64,000 nt of DNA from Emydura subglobosa (lineage: Eukaryota > Chordata > Testudines > Chelidae), in assembly GCA_007922225.1 (NCBI GenBank), contig ML679961.1:66229075-66293074 (forward strand). Direction: 5' to 3'. Shown here piece by piece: positions 62,370-64,000 of the stretch (position 1 is the stretch's first letter; every line of letters begins with the position of its first letter). Under the pieces are notes generated by a model, which worked only from the letters and a program-made list of their open reading frames with translations, was not told the DNA's origin and made no database searches. The position numbers were made by a program, and so were the translations under genes.

Positions 62370-64000
62370 GATCTGGGCCTAAATTACCCAGCATATGTCA
62401 ATGTACTAGATATATACAATTTTCCCTATGTGAATTTCTTCTAGGCAATTGTGGTTTTTATGCTCTAATTTCCACTGGAATGGCCTGATGATTATGAGAA
62501 CAACACTGCTGTAAACTTTTCTGCGGAAAAGGTTCAAGAATACAATTGAGTGAATTCTGAATGTCTAAAACAGCAGCACAAAGGTGGCCACAGTTTATCG
62601 CTCACCTCTTCTCTGCTCTCTACTACACATCAGCACCTTCAAGGATCTAGTAGACCATAGTTCTAAGACTGGACTGAGAAAACTCACAGCTCCATGGGGA
62701 AAATTCAATATTGACTTTTGGCACTGGGTAAAAATTTCATTCAAATAAAACAGAATTTGTATTTGCTTTCAAAACTCCATTTTAAATCAATACATGGACT
62801 GTATCACAAACTGGACACAGGCAGGAAATGCACATCGTTCAGGCATGACCATACTGTATGTCCTTCAAAACCTACAATAGGTAGTAAAATGAAGCCATTA
62901 ATATGGTGTTTTCTTAGAACTAGGTATTACATGACATGTTTTATGGGGTATTCCCATGTAAACTGGTCTGTCTAGGTTTGTATTGTCTCTTTAATAAAAC
63001 TTGTTAGTTTTTAAAGGGAATTTTCTAGGCCAGGGGAGGTGGTTTTATTTTGTTAAAAATATTATTTAGGTATTTCTCTTCAAATTAAGTGAGAATGGGA
63101 GCCAGTAATTACTAATGAATCCAGGTGCTGCAGCAGCAAGCACATCAGACGCCTATGCAAGAAATGGTAAATATCTTTTCCCCCTTCATACATAACACCA
63201 TCCATCAATTTCAGCATTTTTAATGTACCCATCATCATATTATCCAGAAACCATTCAAACTAGCATTTCATTTAGTCAGATATCCTTACCCTACCAGTTA
63301 AACTTGATTTTTCAGAAAAAGGTGAATGCACTCTCATGTTTCTGTAATGTAATATAAGGGAAGAAAGAACTATTTTTGTGACTGCTGGCAATAGATAATG
63401 TGATGACATGAAACATGACATTAAATGTGAATACTGTCCTGAGTTTGAAAAAGGCTAAAATATTTTGATAGTCATGAAACGAACCATGATGTCTTGAAAA
63501 AATGCCATCAATTTAGCTTAAGCTCCAGATTTAGGTTTCATATTTTTATGACACTTCTTTTTTCCCCCAATTAAATGAAAACAGTTGTATTAGAACCTTT
63601 CCCTATAATACTGGAAACCCACATACAACACTGCTATTAAAGCTGGCTGGAAAAGTTCAGCGAAATATTTTCTCATAGAAATTTGCCTACTTGTCAAAAT
63701 TGAAACATTTTGCAGAGACAGTTTGATTTCACCAGCGTTCCAGTGGAACGCAGGTAGGGGTCCAATGGAACCCAGCCTGACAAACAGGTTACAAAAGCAA
63801 CCTGATTTTCTGCCAGATTGCCTGACCAGCTCCTCAGCAGCCTGCCATGTTGACTGACTCAAAGTTGGTGACCCCATGGTTTCCAGGGGCTGAGGTAGCC
63901 CTTCCATGTGAACTGCCTTGGGGTCTGTGGCTCCAGTGAGCGTGCCAGCCAGACTGCACCGGAGTCATGGCTCCATTCACTTTGATGGAGAATTTTGGAC
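62370..64000 (-). other. GPHN upstream intron, unassigned
   Basis: No gene or clear repeat. The last 300 bp are mildly GC-rich with GGCTCCATTCACTTTGATGG, similar in style to the CCATTGACTTCAATGG motifs of other reptile repeats. Confidence 0.45.

Noticed and set aside
61911..62394. Several frames over 85 residues near 62.0-62.4 kb
   Set aside because: They fall within a GC-rich hAT MITE defined by its ends and near-matching octamers.

Overview
The window is almost entirely intron of a vertebrate gene and is dominated by transposable elements. Two short coding exons on the minus strand (61385-61477 and 20819-20913) translate without interruption into adjacent pieces of the N-terminal G domain of gephyrin (GPHN), the MogA-like molybdopterin-binding scaffold and Mo-cofactor enzyme. 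Both have consensus splice sites and compatible phases. They are separated by an intron of 40,471 bp. The gene runs right to left, so 61478-64000 is intron upstream of the first exon and 1-20818 is intron downstream of the second. I found no other host exon.

The repeat content suggests a non-avian sauropsid, most likely a turtle. There are several CR1 LINE copies with the typical 3' tail, DIRS-type tyrosine-recombinase retrotransposons, hAT and other TIR elements, solo LTRs, a MIR/CORE-type SINE, and no Alu, L1 or ERV coding sequence. The turtle assignment is inference from repeat families and exon identity.

Layout: 755-998 is a small TIR element. 3251-13245 is a decayed DIRS element on the minus strand, split by a second, shorter DIRS element (about 5003-9120). 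14340-16515 is a decayed BED-finger hAT transposon. 18106-18405 and 22390-22536 are two inverted copies of one short repeat on either side of the 20.8 kb exon. 22.8 kb holds a MIR-like SINE, and 24.86-25.34 kb a purine-rich tract. 26.4-27.2 kb is an older DIRS reverse transcriptase remnant. 28.85-29.70 and 39.54-40.29 kb are two copies of an unassigned LINE. 31685-32548 is an 864-bp TIR element with a minisatellite inside. CR1 copies lie at 32.6-34.4, 38.3, 41.66-42.67, 47.83-49.30 and 55.9-56.5 kb; the fourth is interrupted by a 276-bp hAT MITE with a perfect 8-bp target duplication. 36.5-37.0 and 56.75-56.97 kb are further DIRS termini. 43.11-43.67 kb is a degenerate minisatellite of about 41 bp period. 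Solo LTRs lie at about 51.0-51.49 and 54578-55106. 60125-60650 is a long imperfect palindrome.

No mobile element here looks intact: every coding remnant has frameshifts and stops. The most informative signals are the nested DIRS pair, the shared three-part DIRS end structure, the long palindrome at 60.4 kb, the TIR element with internal minisatellite, and the inverted repeat pair around a gephyrin exon. I saw no convincing previously undescribed gene system. Repeat boundaries are approximate unless a target duplication or TIR fixes them.
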